NCBI GenBank assembly: GCA_903871775.1
Contig: CAIQIA010000015.1
Coordinates: 1-44,008 of the forward strand
From: an uncultured cyanobacterium
GTDB taxonomy: Bacteria; Cyanobacteriota; Cyanobacteriia; PCC-6307; Cyanobiaceae
DNA: 44,008 nt
Reading direction: 5' to 3'
In this document: positions 8,028 to 18,415 of the stretch, piece by piece
How positions within the stretch are numbered: the stretch's first letter is position 1
How the letters are laid out: the number at the start of each line of letters is the position of its first letter
Translations under genes and position numbers: made by a program
Notes under the pieces: model-generated
Seen by the model: the letters and a program-made list of their open reading frames with translations, nothing else
Told to the model about the DNA's origin: nothing
Databases searched by the model: none

Positions 8028-8741
8028 TCAGGGGGATGCGGCCAGCAGCAGCACCCCCATCAGCCCCCCCGCCAGGGGGCGGTGCCGGGCCTGGGTGAAC
8101 CCGGCCGCCTGGGCCAGCCGCTCCTGCTCGACCCCGCTGGGGAAGCTGGCCAGGCTGCGTTCGAGGTAGGCGTAGTCGTCTTCGAGGCCGGCCCGGCGGG
8201 CCACCGGCACCACCAGCCGCCGCAGGGCCAGCCGCTGCACCAGCGCGGGCAGACCGTCGGTGCGGTTGAAATCGAGCACGGCGGCGCGGCCGCCGGGGGC
8301 CAGCAGGCGCCGCACCTCAGCGAGGGCCGCGGCGGCATCGGGCAGGTTGCGGAGGCCATAGGCCATCACGGCCCCGTCGAAGGCCCCGTCGGGCTCGGGC
8401 ACCGCCAGGGCATCGGCCTGGCTCCAGTCGAGGGCGAGCCAGGGCCGGGCAGCCGACCGCGACCGGGCCAGGGCCAGGGGGGCGGCGGCGGCATCGAGGC
8501 CCAGCACCCGACCGCCGGGGCGCACCCGCTCGGCCAGCAGCAGGGCCAGATCACCGGTGCCGCAGCAGAGGTCGAGCCAGCGTTCGCCCGGCCGAGGCTG
8601 CAGCAGCGCCAGGGTCTGGCGCTTCCAGAGGCGGTGCTGGCCGAGGCTCAGCAGATCGTTGAGCTGGTCGTAGCGGGGGGCGATGCGATCAAACAGCTGC
8701 CGCACCCGTTCCGGCGGCTCGGGGCTGCCGTGGCGGGTCAA
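8028..8741 (-). CDS. menG: MenG/UbiE quinone C-methyltransferase
   Basis: This SAM-dependent methyltransferase of the UbiE/MenG family is about 237 residues. In cyanobacteria the enzyme methylates 2-phytyl-1,4-naphthoquinone, the last step to phylloquinone, the photosystem I cofactor. The SAM motif LDLCCGTGDLALLLA and the family stretches FDRIAPRYDQLNDLLSLGQH and VMAYGLRNLPD are clear. There is no ATG. TTG 8741 is the best start because it overlaps the stop of the upstream gene (TTGA, 8741-8738), which suggests translational coupling. It forms a minus-strand operon with the small membrane protein and hisF upstream. Confidence 0.9.
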   Translation of the reverse strand: MTRHGSPEPPERVRQLFDRIAPRYDQLNDLLSLGQHRLWKRQTLALLQPRPGERWLDLCCGTGDLALLLAERVRPGGRVLGLDAAAAPLALARSRSAARPWLALDWSQADALAVPEPDGAFDGAVMAYGLRNLPDAAAALAEVRRLLAPGGRAAVLDFNRTDGLPALVQRLALRRLVVPVARRAGLEDDYAYLERSLASFPSGVEQERLAQAAGFTQARHRPLAGGLMGVLLLAASP

Positions 8742-8983
8742 CGGAAGACGTGCACCAGAGGCGCCTGGGGGCCGGTGAGGGTGATCACCATCACGGTGGC
8801 CAGGCCGATGGCGGCAGACCCCACCATGCAGCCGGCCAGGGTGAGCGAGAACTCTCCGTGCTGGCTGGCCTCGTCGAGCAGCCGCACACACCAGACCAGC
8901 AGGCCGATGATGACCACCATCATCACCAGACCGATCACGGCAGGCCAGGCGGAGGTGGTCACGGCAGGCAAGCGGCGCAACAT
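8738..8983 (-). CDS. Small membrane protein with two transmembrane helices
   Basis: This is an 81-residue protein with two hydrophobic helices (about residues 14-34 and 47-70) joined by a short polar loop (LLDEASQHGEF). It sits between hisF (9 bp upstream) and menG, overlapping the menG start by 4 nt, so it is very probably co-transcribed. I do not recognise a family. A small membrane protein between hisF and menG fits the picocyanobacterial arrangement, but its function cannot be read from sequence. Confidence 0.75.
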   Translation of the reverse strand: MLRRLPAVTTSAWPAVIGLVMMVVIIGLLVWCVRLLDEASQHGEFSLTLAGCMVGSAAIGLATVMVITLTGPQAPLVHVFR

Positions 8984-8992
8984 TTGGATGTT

Positions 8993-9778
8993 CTAACGTA
9001 ACGAGTCGTCAAGGCCGGCCAGCGGCCGCACGGGCAGACCGCGGCGCGCCAGATCGGCCTTGATCTGCGGCACCGTCAGCACCCCGTCGTGCAGCAGGGA
9101 GGCCAGCAGGGCCGCCGCCGCCCCGGTGCGTTCGAGCACCGCGGCGATGTGATCGAGGGAGCCGGCACCGCCGGAGGCGATCACCGGCACCGGCACCGCC
9201 TCGGCCACCGCCGCCGTGAGCTCCAGGTCGTAGCCCTGCTGCGTGCCGTCGCCGTCCATGGAGGTGAGCAGCAGTTCGCCGGCCCCCCGCTGCACCACCT
9301 CCCGGGCCCAGGCCAGGGCATCGAGACCGGTGTTCTCGCGGCCCCCCTTGACGAACACATCCCAGCCGCCGCCGGGCCGCCGGCGGGCATCGATGGCCAC
9401 CACGATGCACTGGGCGCCGAAGCGGCGGGCCCCGGCGCTGATCAGATCGGGATCGCGCACGGCCGACGAGTTGAGGCTCACCTTGTCGGCACCGGCCCGC
9501 AACAGCTCGGTGATGGCATCGACGCTGGCGATGCCGCCGCCCACGGTGAAGGGAATGAACAGCACCTCGGCGGTGCGGCGCACCAGCTCCACGAGGGTGC
9601 CGCGCCCCTGGTGGCTGGCGGCGATGTCGAGGAACACGACCTCGTCGGCCCCGTCGGCGTCGTAGCGGCAGGCGAGCTCGACCGGATCCCCCGCATCCCG
9701 CAGGCCGACGAAGTTCACACCCTTCACCACCCGGCCCTGGGCCATGTCGAGGCAGGGAATGATCCGGCGGGCAACCAC
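8993..9778 (-). CDS. hisF: Imidazole glycerol phosphate synthase subunit HisF
   Basis: HisF is the cyclase subunit that, with glutaminase HisH, converts PRFAR to imidazole glycerol phosphate and AICAR, linking histidine and purine synthesis. The 261-residue (beta/alpha)8 barrel starts at GTG 9778 ([19 protein letters not shown]). It has the catalytic Asp11 and Asp130 (VVAIDARR), the glycine phosphate loops FTVGGGI and IASGGAGS, and NSSAV. It heads a minus-strand group with the small membrane protein and menG, and is divergent from petP. Confidence 0.97.
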   Translation of the reverse strand: MVARRIIPCLDMAQGRVVKGVNFVGLRDAGDPVELACRYDADGADEVVFLDIAASHQGRGTLVELVRRTAEVLFIPFTVGGGIASVDAITELLRAGADKVSLNSSAVRDPDLISAGARRFGAQCIVVAIDARRRPGGGWDVFVKGGRENTGLDALAWAREVVQRGAGELLLTSMDGDGTQQGYDLELTAAVAEAVPVPVIASGGAGSLDHIAAVLERTGAAAALLASLLHDGVLTVPQIKADLARRGLPVRPLAGLDDSLR

Positions 9779-9844
9779 GGCAGGGAAGCGAAGGAACCGG
9801 GACGTGGCTGGTAAGGTTGCGCCGGAAACCAGTCGTCGTCGCCG

Positions 9845-10066
9845 ATGTCCCAGGCTGCCACCTCTTCCGTCACCGTGGGTAGCAAGGTGAAGATCACCCG
9901 GGTGCGGGACCGCATCCCGGCGGCCATGGTCCAGTTGCTGCTGCGTGACGCCAGCGGCACGGTCAAGGGCTACAAGATGACCGACGGCAGCGGCGTCGGC
10001 GTGGTGGTGGAACTGAGCGACGGCAGCACCGGCTGGTTCTTCCCCGACGAGATCTCCGCCGCCTGA
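9845..10066 (+). CDS. petP: PetP-like DUF2862 protein (cytochrome b6f-associated)
   Basis: The 73-residue protein has one SH3-like DUF2862 domain: [15 protein letters not shown], then [16 protein letters not shown], then TGWFFPDEI. These match the pattern of cyanobacterial PetP (Ssr2998 of Synechocystis), a small cytosolic-face subunit of the cytochrome b6f complex that influences cyclic/linear electron flow. The [14 protein letters not shown] core is the strongest evidence. It is followed 20 bp later by chlG on the same strand, linking two photosynthesis genes in a likely operon. Confidence 0.85.
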   Translation: MSQAATSSVTVGSKVKITRVRDRIPAAMVQLLLRDASGTVKGYKMTDGSGVGVVVELSDGSTGWFFPDEISAA

Positions 10067-10086
10067 GTCCCCCCGCCTCCGTCACC

Positions 10087-11049
10087 GTGTCTGATTCCAG
10101 CGCCGCCCGCCAGCTCCTCGGGATGAAGGGCGCCAGCGGCACCAGCGAGCGCTGGAAGCTGCGGCTGCAGCTGATGAAGCCGGTGACCTGGATCCCCCTG
10201 ATCTGGGGGGTGCTCTGCGGTGCCGCCGCCAGCGGCGGTTTCCGCTGGACCGTGGCCGACGTGCTCGCCTCCCTGGCCTGCATGGTGATGAGCGGCCCAC
10301 TGCTGGCCGGCTTCACCCAGACCATCAACGACTGGTACGACCGCGACATCGACGCCATCAACGAGCCTTACCGGCCGATCCCGTCAGGCGCCATTCCCCA
10401 CTGGCAGGTGAAGGTGCAGATCTGGGTGCTGCTGCTGGCGGGCCTGGCCGTCGCCTGGGGCCTGGATCGCTGGGCCGGCCACGAGCGGCCGGTGCTGCTG
10501 CTGCTGGCCCTGGGCGGCTCATTCGTCAGCTACATCTATTCGGCGCCGCCGCTGAAGCTCAAGCGCAACGGCTGGCTGGGCAACTACGCCCTGGGGGCCA
10601 GCTACATCGCCCTGCCCTGGTGGGCAGGCCAGGCCCTCTTCGGGCAGCTGAGCTGGGGGGTGGTGCTGCTGACCCTCGCCTACAGCCTCGCCGGCCTGGG
10701 CATTGCGGTGGTGAACGACTTCAAGAGCGTCGAGGGCGACAGGGCCCTGGGCCTGCAATCGCTGCCGGTGGTGTTCGGCATCGAGCGGGCCAGCTGGATC
10801 AGCGCCGCCATGATCGACGTCTTCCAGCTGCTGATGGTGGGGGCTCTGGTGGTGCTGGGTCAGCACCGGGCCGCCGTGCTGCTGGTGCTGCTGATCATTC
10901 CCCAGATCACCTTCCAGGACATGTGGCTGCTGCGGGATCCGGTGGCCTTCGACGTGAAATACCAGGCCAGTGCCCAGCCGTTTCTGGTGATCGGCATGCT
11001 GGTCACGGCACTGGCCCTCGGCCACAGCGGCTTCGGAGTCACGGGCTAA
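10087..11049 (+). CDS. chlG: Chlorophyll synthase ChlG
   Basis: ChlG is a polytopic thylakoid prenyltransferase of the UbiA family that esterifies chlorophyllide a with phytyl (or geranylgeranyl) diphosphate. The 320-residue product starts at GTG 10087 and has the first Asp-rich motif NDWYDRDIDAINEPYRPIP (from residue 81) and the second NDFKSVEGDRALGLQ (from residue 210), both binding the Mg-diphosphate. About eight transmembrane helices surround them. MKPVTWIPLIWGVLCGA near the N-terminus is characteristic of ChlG rather than of other UbiA enzymes. It lies 20 bp after petP. Confidence 0.97.
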   Translation: MSDSSAARQLLGMKGASGTSERWKLRLQLMKPVTWIPLIWGVLCGAAASGGFRWTVADVLASLACMVMSGPLLAGFTQTINDWYDRDIDAINEPYRPIPSGAIPHWQVKVQIWVLLLAGLAVAWGLDRWAGHERPVLLLLALGGSFVSYIYSAPPLKLKRNGWLGNYALGASYIALPWWAGQALFGQLSWGVVLLTLAYSLAGLGIAVVNDFKSVEGDRALGLQSLPVVFGIERASWISAAMIDVFQLLMVGALVVLGQHRAAVLLVLLIIPQITFQDMWLLRDPVAFDVKYQASAQPFLVIGMLVTALALGHSGFGVTG

Positions 11050-11072
11050 GTTTCACCGGGTCTCGATCGTCC

Positions 11073-11079
11073 AAGGAAG
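11073..11079 (+). promoter_or_regulatory. Shine-Dalgarno site deciding a TTG start
   Basis: AAGGAAG lies 6 nt upstream of TTG 11086 and 18 nt upstream of the next candidate, ATG 11098. The spacing supports the rarer TTG as the real start of the penicillin-binding protein. Confidence 0.55.
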
Positions 11080-11085
11080 ACTGCT

Positions 11086-13314
<2,229 letters not shown>

Positions 13315-13317
13315 AGC

Positions 13318-13995
13318 GTGCTCACCTCCCTCGACTGGCTGGCCCTGCTCCACCCCGTGCTGGCGGTGCTGTTCATCTATCCGGTGGCCGGCACGGTGGT
13401 GCGGCTGGGAATCCTCAGTCGCGAACACCGCACGGGCTACAACCCCAAGTTGCCGGCGACCGTGCGCACCGAGCACTGGGAGCATGGCCGCTGGCTCACG
13501 AGCGCCGTGGTGCTGGCGGTGCTGATCGCCCTGGGGTACACCTTCATCGCCAAGGGCGTGCCATCGGCGGGCCAGGCGCTGCTGCTGGGCCTGGCCTGGC
13601 TGGGCAGCCTGCTGGCCCTGCTGGCCCTCTGGCGGGTGCGACGGCCGGCCCTGCGGGCAGGCTTCGCCCTGCTCACCTGGGCGGGCCTGCTGACCCTGGG
13701 CAGCCAGCCGCAGGTGTGGCGCCTGGGCGACAACCCGCTGCAGCCGGAGTTCTGGAGTTCCCATTACTGGGCCGGGATGCTGCTCACCGGCCTGCTGCTC
13801 TACAACCTGGCGGCACGGCCCGAAACCCAGCGATCGCCGCAGATGCGGCGGCTGCACCTGATCGTGAACCTGCTGGTGACCGTGCTGTTCGCCGTGCAGG
13901 GCATCACCGGCTGCCGCGACCTGCTGGAGATTCCGCCCCGGGCGACCCATGCCGCGGCCGTTCAGCCCGCCGGTGGCTCCAGCACGGCGGCATAG
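13318..13995 (+). CDS. DUF4079-family membrane protein
   Basis: The 225-residue membrane protein has about five to six helices and starts at GTG 13318, three bases after the PBP stop. The N-terminal LHPVLAVLFIYPVAGTVVRLG and the later EFWSSHYWAGMLLTGLLLY, with conserved His in membrane positions, resemble DUF4079, a cyanobacterial/plastid family related to cytochrome b561-like four-helix proteins. That assignment is by pattern only. The last 34 bp overlap the 3' end of rsmB on the other strand, so the final residues (HAAAVQPAGGSSTAA) are constrained by both genes. Confidence 0.7.
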   Translation: MLTSLDWLALLHPVLAVLFIYPVAGTVVRLGILSREHRTGYNPKLPATVRTEHWEHGRWLTSAVVLAVLIALGYTFIAKGVPSAGQALLLGLAWLGSLLALLALWRVRRPALRAGFALLTWAGLLTLGSQPQVWRLGDNPLQPEFWSSHYWAGMLLTGLLLYNLAARPETQRSPQMRRLHLIVNLLVTVLFAVQGITGCRDLLEIPPRATHAAAVQPAGGSSTAA

Positions 13996-15299
13996 AAGCC
14001 GTCTCCTCCGTCGGCACCGGGCCACAGCTCCAGCGTCTGCTGCAACCGCCAACCGGGATGGCGATCCAGAAACCCCGTGACCTGCTCGGCATTCTCGGCC
14101 GGATGCAAGGTGCAGGTGGCATACACCAGCCGTCCGCCGGGGCGCAGCAGCCTGGCGCCGCGGTCGAGCAGCGCCGCCTGCAGCGGCAGCAGATCGTTCC
14201 AGCTCGCGGGGCTGAGACCCCAGCGGGCATCGGGATGGCGGGCCAGGGTGCCCAGGCCGCTGCAGGGCACATCGAGCAGCACCCCATCAAAGCCGTCGGG
14301 GTCGTCCCAGGTGGTGCCGTCGCCCTGCACGGGCTGCAGGCAGCCGAGGCCCAGGCGACGGGCGTTGCTCTCCAGACGCTCAAGGCGCCGCTCGGCGCAG
14401 TCGAGGGCCACGACGCTGCCCGCATCCCCCAGCAGTTCGGCCAGGTGGGTGGCCTTGCCGCCGGGGGCGGCGCAGGCGTCGAGCAGGCGCTGCCCAGGGC
14501 GGGGCTGCAGCAGGGGGGCGATGCGCTGGGCGGCGCGATCCTGCACGCTCCAGTGGCCTTCGCCGTAACCCGGCAGCCGCGCCAGGGGGCCGGGGCGGGG
14601 GCCGAGGGCGATGGCGTCGGGCAGGTCGTCGAGGGGTCGGGCATCGACGCCGGCGGCGGCAAAGGCCGCCAGCACCGCGTCGCGGCTGCTGCGCAGCCGG
14701 TTCACCCGCAGGTCGATGGCGGGGATCTGGTTGCTGGCCTGGGCCAGGGCGATGCAACGGTCGGGGCCCAGGGCGTCCCAGAGGTGGGCGAGCAGGGCAT
14801 CGGGCCACGACTGTTCGAGGGCCAGGCGGGCGCAGGGATCGGCCGGCAGGGGCAGGTCGTCGCCGGCCTCGCGGGCCCGCAAGGCGGCCCGCAGCACCCC
14901 ATTGACCACCGGCGCCAGGTTCGCCAGCCGCTGGCGTTTGGCCAGTTCGACCGTCGTGCTCACCGCGGCCGAGGCCGGCACCCGATCCATGGCCAGCAGC
15001 TGCTGCAGGCCCACATGCAGCAGCCAGCGCAGCCGCGGCGGTTGCCGCAGGGCCGGCAGACGCCCCAGCCGGTCGATCCAGGCATCGAGGCGACGCCGCT
15101 GGCGGATGGCGCCGTAGGCCAGCTCGGTGGCCAGGGCCCGGTCGGCGGGGGGCAGGGGCAGGCGGCGCAGCTCCCGCTCGAGGGCCAGGTCGGCATAGGC
15201 ACCGTCACCGACGGCCTCGAGCACCCGCCAGGCCAAAAGGCGCGGCGCCAGCCCCGGGGGCTGTCCAGGGGACGGGGCAGAGGGAGAAGCGTCAGCCAT
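13962..15299 (-). CDS. rsmB: 16S rRNA (cytosine-967 C5) methyltransferase RsmB
   Basis: RsmB (Sun/Fmu) makes m5C967 in 16S rRNA. The 445-residue protein has an N-terminal NusB-like helical domain (RLLAWRVLEAVGDGAYADLAL) and a C-terminal Rossmann methyltransferase with SAM motif LLDACAAPGGKATHLAELL. Two catalytic-site cysteines lie in VLLDVPCSGLGTLARHPDARW and YATCTLHPAENAEQV. ATG 15299 (MADASPSAPS) is chosen because the longer frame overlaps the upstream gene. Its 3' end overlaps the convergent DUF4079 gene by 34 bp. Confidence 0.95.
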   Translation of the reverse strand: MADASPSAPSPGQPPGLAPRLLAWRVLEAVGDGAYADLALERELRRLPLPPADRALATELAYGAIRQRRRLDAWIDRLGRLPALRQPPRLRWLLHVGLQQLLAMDRVPASAAVSTTVELAKRQRLANLAPVVNGVLRAALRAREAGDDLPLPADPCARLALEQSWPDALLAHLWDALGPDRCIALAQASNQIPAIDLRVNRLRSSRDAVLAAFAAAGVDARPLDDLPDAIALGPRPGPLARLPGYGEGHWSVQDRAAQRIAPLLQPRPGQRLLDACAAPGGKATHLAELLGDAGSVVALDCAERRLERLESNARRLGLGCLQPVQGDGTTWDDPDGFDGVLLDVPCSGLGTLARHPDARWGLSPASWNDLLPLQAALLDRGARLLRPGGRLVYATCTLHPAENAEQVTGFLDRHPGWRLQQTLELWPGADGGDGFYAAVLEPPAG

Positions 15300-15322
15300 C
15301 GCCACAGGCGCCGGATCCAGAT

Positions 15323-15646
15323 CTAGCCCGGCTGCCAGCGATGGCGGGCCAGGGGCAGGGAACCATCGGCCGCCACCGGGATGCCTTCGGCCAGCAGCAA
15401 GGTGCGCTGCATCCAGTCGCTGCCTTCGCGGGAGGGGGTCATCGAGATGCGACCGGCGGCATTCACGACCCGATGCCAGGGCACGGTCGAAGGCAAGGGC
15501 AGCCGCCGCAGGGCCCAGCCCACCTGGCGGGCGCAACCCCAGGCCCCCAGCAGCTCGGCGATCTGGCCGTAGGTGGCCAGCCGTCCGGGGGGGATGCGGG
15601 CCACCACGGCATAGACGCGTTCATCGAAGCCGGCCGCAGCGGTCAT
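15323..15646 (-). CDS. Alkyltransferase-like protein (ATL), MGMT family without catalytic Cys
   Basis: The 107-residue protein is the C-terminal DNA-binding domain of the O6-alkylguanine-DNA alkyltransferase family alone: FDERVYAVVARIPPGRLATYGQIAELLG, then RQVGWALRR, then the active-site motif. That motif reads PWHRVVNAAGRI, with Trp replacing the reactive Cys of PCHRV. This is the hallmark of ATL proteins, which bind O6-alkylguanine and hand lesions to nucleotide excision repair. It lies 23 bp upstream of rsmB on the same strand and diverges from trmH. Confidence 0.9.
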   Translation of the reverse strand: MTAAAGFDERVYAVVARIPPGRLATYGQIAELLGAWGCARQVGWALRRLPLPSTVPWHRVVNAAGRISMTPSREGSDWMQRTLLLAEGIPVAADGSLPLARHRWQPG

Positions 15647-15708
15647 GGTCGAGCGGGGGCCGTCATGGTGAATACGCTGCGATGTTGCCCCCGCCGCTGC
15701 CGCCGGCC

Positions 15709-16398
15709 ATGCCCCTGCTGCCCCGCCGCTTCGAGCGGCTGCGCACCGTGCTCGACCGGCGCATGGCCGACCTGACGGTGGTGCTGGAGGCGGTCGACAA
15801 GCCCCACAACCTGTCGGCGATCCTGCGCAGCTGCGATGCGGTGGGGGTGCTGGAGGCCCATGCCGTCAGCCTGGCGGGTCGGCCGCGCACGTTCAACAGC
15901 ACGGCCCAGGGCAGCCAGAAATGGGTGCCGCTGCGCGACCACGGCAGCATCACGGCTGTGCTGCAGCAGCTGCGGCAGCGGGGCTTCAGGATCTACGGCA
16001 CCCATCTGGGCACGGCGGCGGTCGACTATCGCCAGTGCGACTTCACGGGCCCGACGGCGTTCGTGCTGGGGGCCGAGAAGTGGGGCCTGAGCGCAGCGGC
16101 GGCGGCGATGGTCGACCAGGCCCTGTTCATCCCCATGGGCGGCATGGTGCAGTCGCTGAATGTGAGCGTGGCGGCGGCGGTGCTGCTGTTCGAGGCCCTG
16201 CGCCAGCGCCAGGCCGCCGGCCGGGTGCCCGAGGCCGGTGAGGGTCTCGAGCCCGATCTGTACCGCCGCACCCTGTTCGAATGGGCCTACCCCGATGTGG
16301 CCCGCTGGTGCCAGCGCACGGGCCGCGACTATCCGGCCCTCGATGGCGACGGCAACCTGCTTGAAGAGCTGCCGCGGGACGTGAAGCTGCGCTGCTGA
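15709..16398 (+). CDS. trmH: tRNA (guanosine-18 2'-O)-methyltransferase TrmH
   Basis: This SPOUT-class methyltransferase makes Gm18 in the tRNA D-loop. All three SPOUT motifs are visible: NLSAILRSCDAVGVLEAH (motif 1), AFVLGAEKWGLS (motif 2) and IPMGGMVQSLNVSVAAAVLL (motif 3, forming the SAM knot). From ATG 15709 (MPLLPRRFERLRTVLDRRM) the product is 229 residues, which matches the usual TrmH N-terminus. The start at 15682 would add a Pro-rich stretch. The C-terminal extension (WCQRTGRDYPALDGDGNLLEEL) resembles other TrmH proteins. It is divergent from the ATL gene. Confidence 0.95.
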   Translation: MPLLPRRFERLRTVLDRRMADLTVVLEAVDKPHNLSAILRSCDAVGVLEAHAVSLAGRPRTFNSTAQGSQKWVPLRDHGSITAVLQQLRQRGFRIYGTHLGTAAVDYRQCDFTGPTAFVLGAEKWGLSAAAAAMVDQALFIPMGGMVQSLNVSVAAAVLLFEALRQRQAAGRVPEAGEGLEPDLYRRTLFEWAYPDVARWCQRTGRDYPALDGDGNLLEELPRDVKLRC

Positions 16399-16404
16399 GG
16401 CGGC

Positions 16405-16758
16405 TCAGGCCCCCACCACGGCAATGGCGGTGTTGGCCAGCCCCAGCAGACCGGTGGCGAGCCAGCCCTCACGCCAGACGCTGCGGCGGCGACCCTGCAG
16501 GCAGAGCACCAGCAGCACCACGGCGATCAACAGCTTGACGGCCACCTTGGCGTGGTTGAGGGGGGCGGCGCCGGGGGTGAGCTCCTGCAGGGCCACCAGG
16601 GCCAGGCCGGTGAGCAGGGCCAGCAGGGCACCGTGCCACTGGCCGGGGGTGACGCGGCGTTCGGCGGTCTTGAGCTGGCTGGTGAAGCCCCCCACCACCA
16701 CGGCCATGCCGACCAGGTGCAGAAACAACAGCAGGCTGTGCATGGCGGGGCTGGGCAT
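16405..16758 (-). CDS. Small integral membrane protein, four helices
   Basis: The 117-residue product from ATG 16758 has about four hydrophobic helices (for example MHSLLLFLHLVGMAVVVGG, ALLALLTGLALVALQEL, AVKLLIAVVLLVLCL and GLLGLANTAIAVV). The pattern, with His in the first helix and a basic loop (QGRRRSVWREG), is shared by small membrane proteins of unknown function in many bacteria; I cannot name it. It follows the ABC permease gene by 8 bp on the same strand, so co-transcription is likely. It converges with trmH. Confidence 0.65.
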   Translation of the reverse strand: MPSPAMHSLLLFLHLVGMAVVVGGFTSQLKTAERRVTPGQWHGALLALLTGLALVALQELTPGAAPLNHAKVAVKLLIAVVLLVLCLQGRRRSVWREGWLATGLLGLANTAIAVVGA

Positions 16759-16766
16759 GGCAGACG

Positions 16767-17576
16767 TCAGGCAAGCTTGCGCCGCAGCAGCGGGCGGATC
16801 AGCAGCAGCATGGCAAGGGAGACCAGGGCCAGCACGAAGAGGCAACCGAACCCGCTGACGCTGCCGTAGGGGGCCTGCAGCACGGGCCCGGCGATCGACC
16901 AGGTGCCGGCGTAGGCGGCACGGATCGGTTCGATGGCGAAGGTGAGGGGATTGAGACCGGCGATCCAGGCCAGCCAGGGGGGCATGGTGGCCATCGGCGC
17001 GAGGGCGGTGCTGCTGAACAGCAAGGGCAGGTTGAGCAGCAGCGTCACCGCCAGCAGTTCAACGTGACCGGGGAGGGCAAAGGCCAGACCGACGCTGAGG
17101 GTGGTCATGGCGGTGATCAGCAGCAGCAGGGTGAGCAGCACGACCGGCAGGGTGAAGCCCTGGGGCCAGCCGTAGCCCATGACCCCGGCCAGCAGCACGA
17201 TCACGAGGCATTGCACCAGGGTGACGCTGGCGATGTTGAGCACCGTGGCCAGCACGATCGAGCTGCGCGAGCGCAGGGGCGCCACCAGCAGGCGGTTGAG
17301 AAAGCCGAACTCGCGGTCGAACATCAGCGGCAACCCGGCGTTGAGGGCGGCGCCGAAGGCGGTGAAGACGATCACGCCAGCGGCGAGGAAGCGTCCGTAG
17401 CCCATGCCGGCAGGCATCCCGGCGGTGGGCATGCCGCTGAAGAGGGCACCAAAGAGCACCAGCCAGAGGATCGGCTGCAGCAGGCCCACCACCAGGCTGG
17501 TGGGACGGCGCTGAAGCTGCAGGAAGAGCCGTCGGCTGAGGGCTGCGGTCTCCTGCAGCCGATGGGTCATGGTCAC
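16767..17576 (-). CDS. ABC-2 type transporter permease
   Basis: The 269-residue protein has six hydrophobic segments in the ABC-2 membrane-domain pattern: an N-terminal amphipathic segment (LFLQLQRRPTSLVVGLLQPILW), the loop with REFGFLNRLLVAPL, and the late STALAPMATMPPWLAWIAGLNPLTF motif typical of NodJ/DrrB-type exporters. This makes it an exporter subunit for a drug, lipid or polysaccharide. No ATP-binding subunit is next to it, so its partner must be encoded elsewhere. It is followed by the small membrane protein at 16405. Confidence 0.9.
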   Translation of the reverse strand: MTMTHRLQETAALSRRLFLQLQRRPTSLVVGLLQPILWLVLFGALFSGMPTAGMPAGMGYGRFLAAGVIVFTAFGAALNAGLPLMFDREFGFLNRLLVAPLRSRSSIVLATVLNIASVTLVQCLVIVLLAGVMGYGWPQGFTLPVVLLTLLLLITAMTTLSVGLAFALPGHVELLAVTLLLNLPLLFSSTALAPMATMPPWLAWIAGLNPLTFAIEPIRAAYAGTWSIAGPVLQAPYGSVSGFGCLFVLALVSLAMLLLIRPLLRRKLA

Positions 17577-17605
17577 AGCAAAGGCTCAGCGGGCGCTCAT
17601 TCTGC

Positions 17606-17860
17606 TCAGAACGGCAGAAAGATGTCGTCGTTGGTGGTCTGACGCTGGGGTGCCTGGTTCTGGCGTGCCCGGGGCAGGGCGAGGGCAACGGCCAGCAGGG
17701 CAAAACCAAAGAGCAGATGCAGGGCGCCGACACAGAGCGCCACGACCAGCACAGCCACCGCGATGAGGCGCTCGAGGATGCCCATCACCTCATCGGTGTT
17801 GTCTGATCCCTTCTGCCAGAGCAGCACGATCACGCCAAGCAGCAGTGCCGAGGTGAGCAT
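17606..17860 (-). CDS. Small membrane protein, 84 residues
   Basis: ATG 17860 (MLTSALLLGVIVLLWQKG) gives a protein with an N-terminal helix, a short polar loop (SDNTDEVMGILERL), a second long hydrophobic region (residues about 30-65) and a polar tail ending NDDIFLPF. A GTG start at 17872 is possible. The family is not recognised. It lies 29 bp upstream of the ABC permease on the same strand. Confidence 0.55.
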   Translation of the reverse strand: MLTSALLLGVIVLLWQKGSDNTDEVMGILERLIAVAVLVVALCVGALHLLFGFALLAVALALPRARQNQAPQRQTTNDDIFLPF

Positions 17861-17937
17861 GGCCGGTGCCACGACCTGAGAAGACTCACCAGCCTAGGTC
17901 GAACAGACAGCATCGTCGTGTCAAACGACACCGTCCC

Positions 17938-18366
17938 TCAGATGCGTCCGTCGGCGGAGTGGCGACAGGCGTTGAGGTTGCGGCGGAACAGGGCCACCTG
18001 GCGACCGAAGCGCCTGGGCTGCTCATGGGGAGCGATGGAGGGGTTCAGCGACCAGCGCACCAGATGCAGCAGTTCAAGCCGCGACTGCTGATAGCAACCG
18101 TGGAAGCGCCCCTGCTGCAGCTGGGCCTGCAGCGACATCAGACGTTGCCGGCGCGCCGCCGCCAGAGCCGGGGCCAGGGGCAGCTGCATCTGACGCTGCA
18201 GCAGGTGATGGCCGGCGAGCAATTGCCGTTCGTTGGCCAGCAACCGACCGGGGCGGCCCGTGTCCTGCAACCAGGGCACCAGCACGGCCACCAGGGCGAG
18301 CTTCAGCAGCAGCGGCGGACCGAGCATCACGGTCAGCGACCGCAGGAGCTGGCGCAGGGGGACCAT
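17938..18366 (-). CDS. Hypothetical membrane-anchored protein
   Basis: The 142-residue product has one N-terminal transmembrane helix (MLGPPLLLKLALVAVLVPWL) followed by a Gln/Leu/Arg-rich helical domain (ANERQLLAGHHLLQRQMQL, RRQRLMSLQAQLQQGRF), probably periplasmic. Cys in CYQQSRLELLHLVRW and the C-terminal NACRHSADGRI are notable. No family is recognised. It stands alone on the minus strand between the DppC-like gene and the small membrane protein. Confidence 0.55.
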   Translation of the reverse strand: MVPLRQLLRSLTVMLGPPLLLKLALVAVLVPWLQDTGRPGRLLANERQLLAGHHLLQRQMQLPLAPALAAARRQRLMSLQAQLQQGRFHGCYQQSRLELLHLVRWSLNPSIAPHEQPRRFGRQVALFRRNLNACRHSADGRI

Positions 18367-18415
18367 CGGCGATGGACCGGGCAGTCAATCGCGTTATAGG
18401 GCGATTGACCAGGGC

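Noticed and set aside
15323-15646. Functional MGMT (ogt) repair enzyme
   Set aside because: The active-site Cys is replaced by Trp (PWHRV), so it is an alkyltransferase-like protein.
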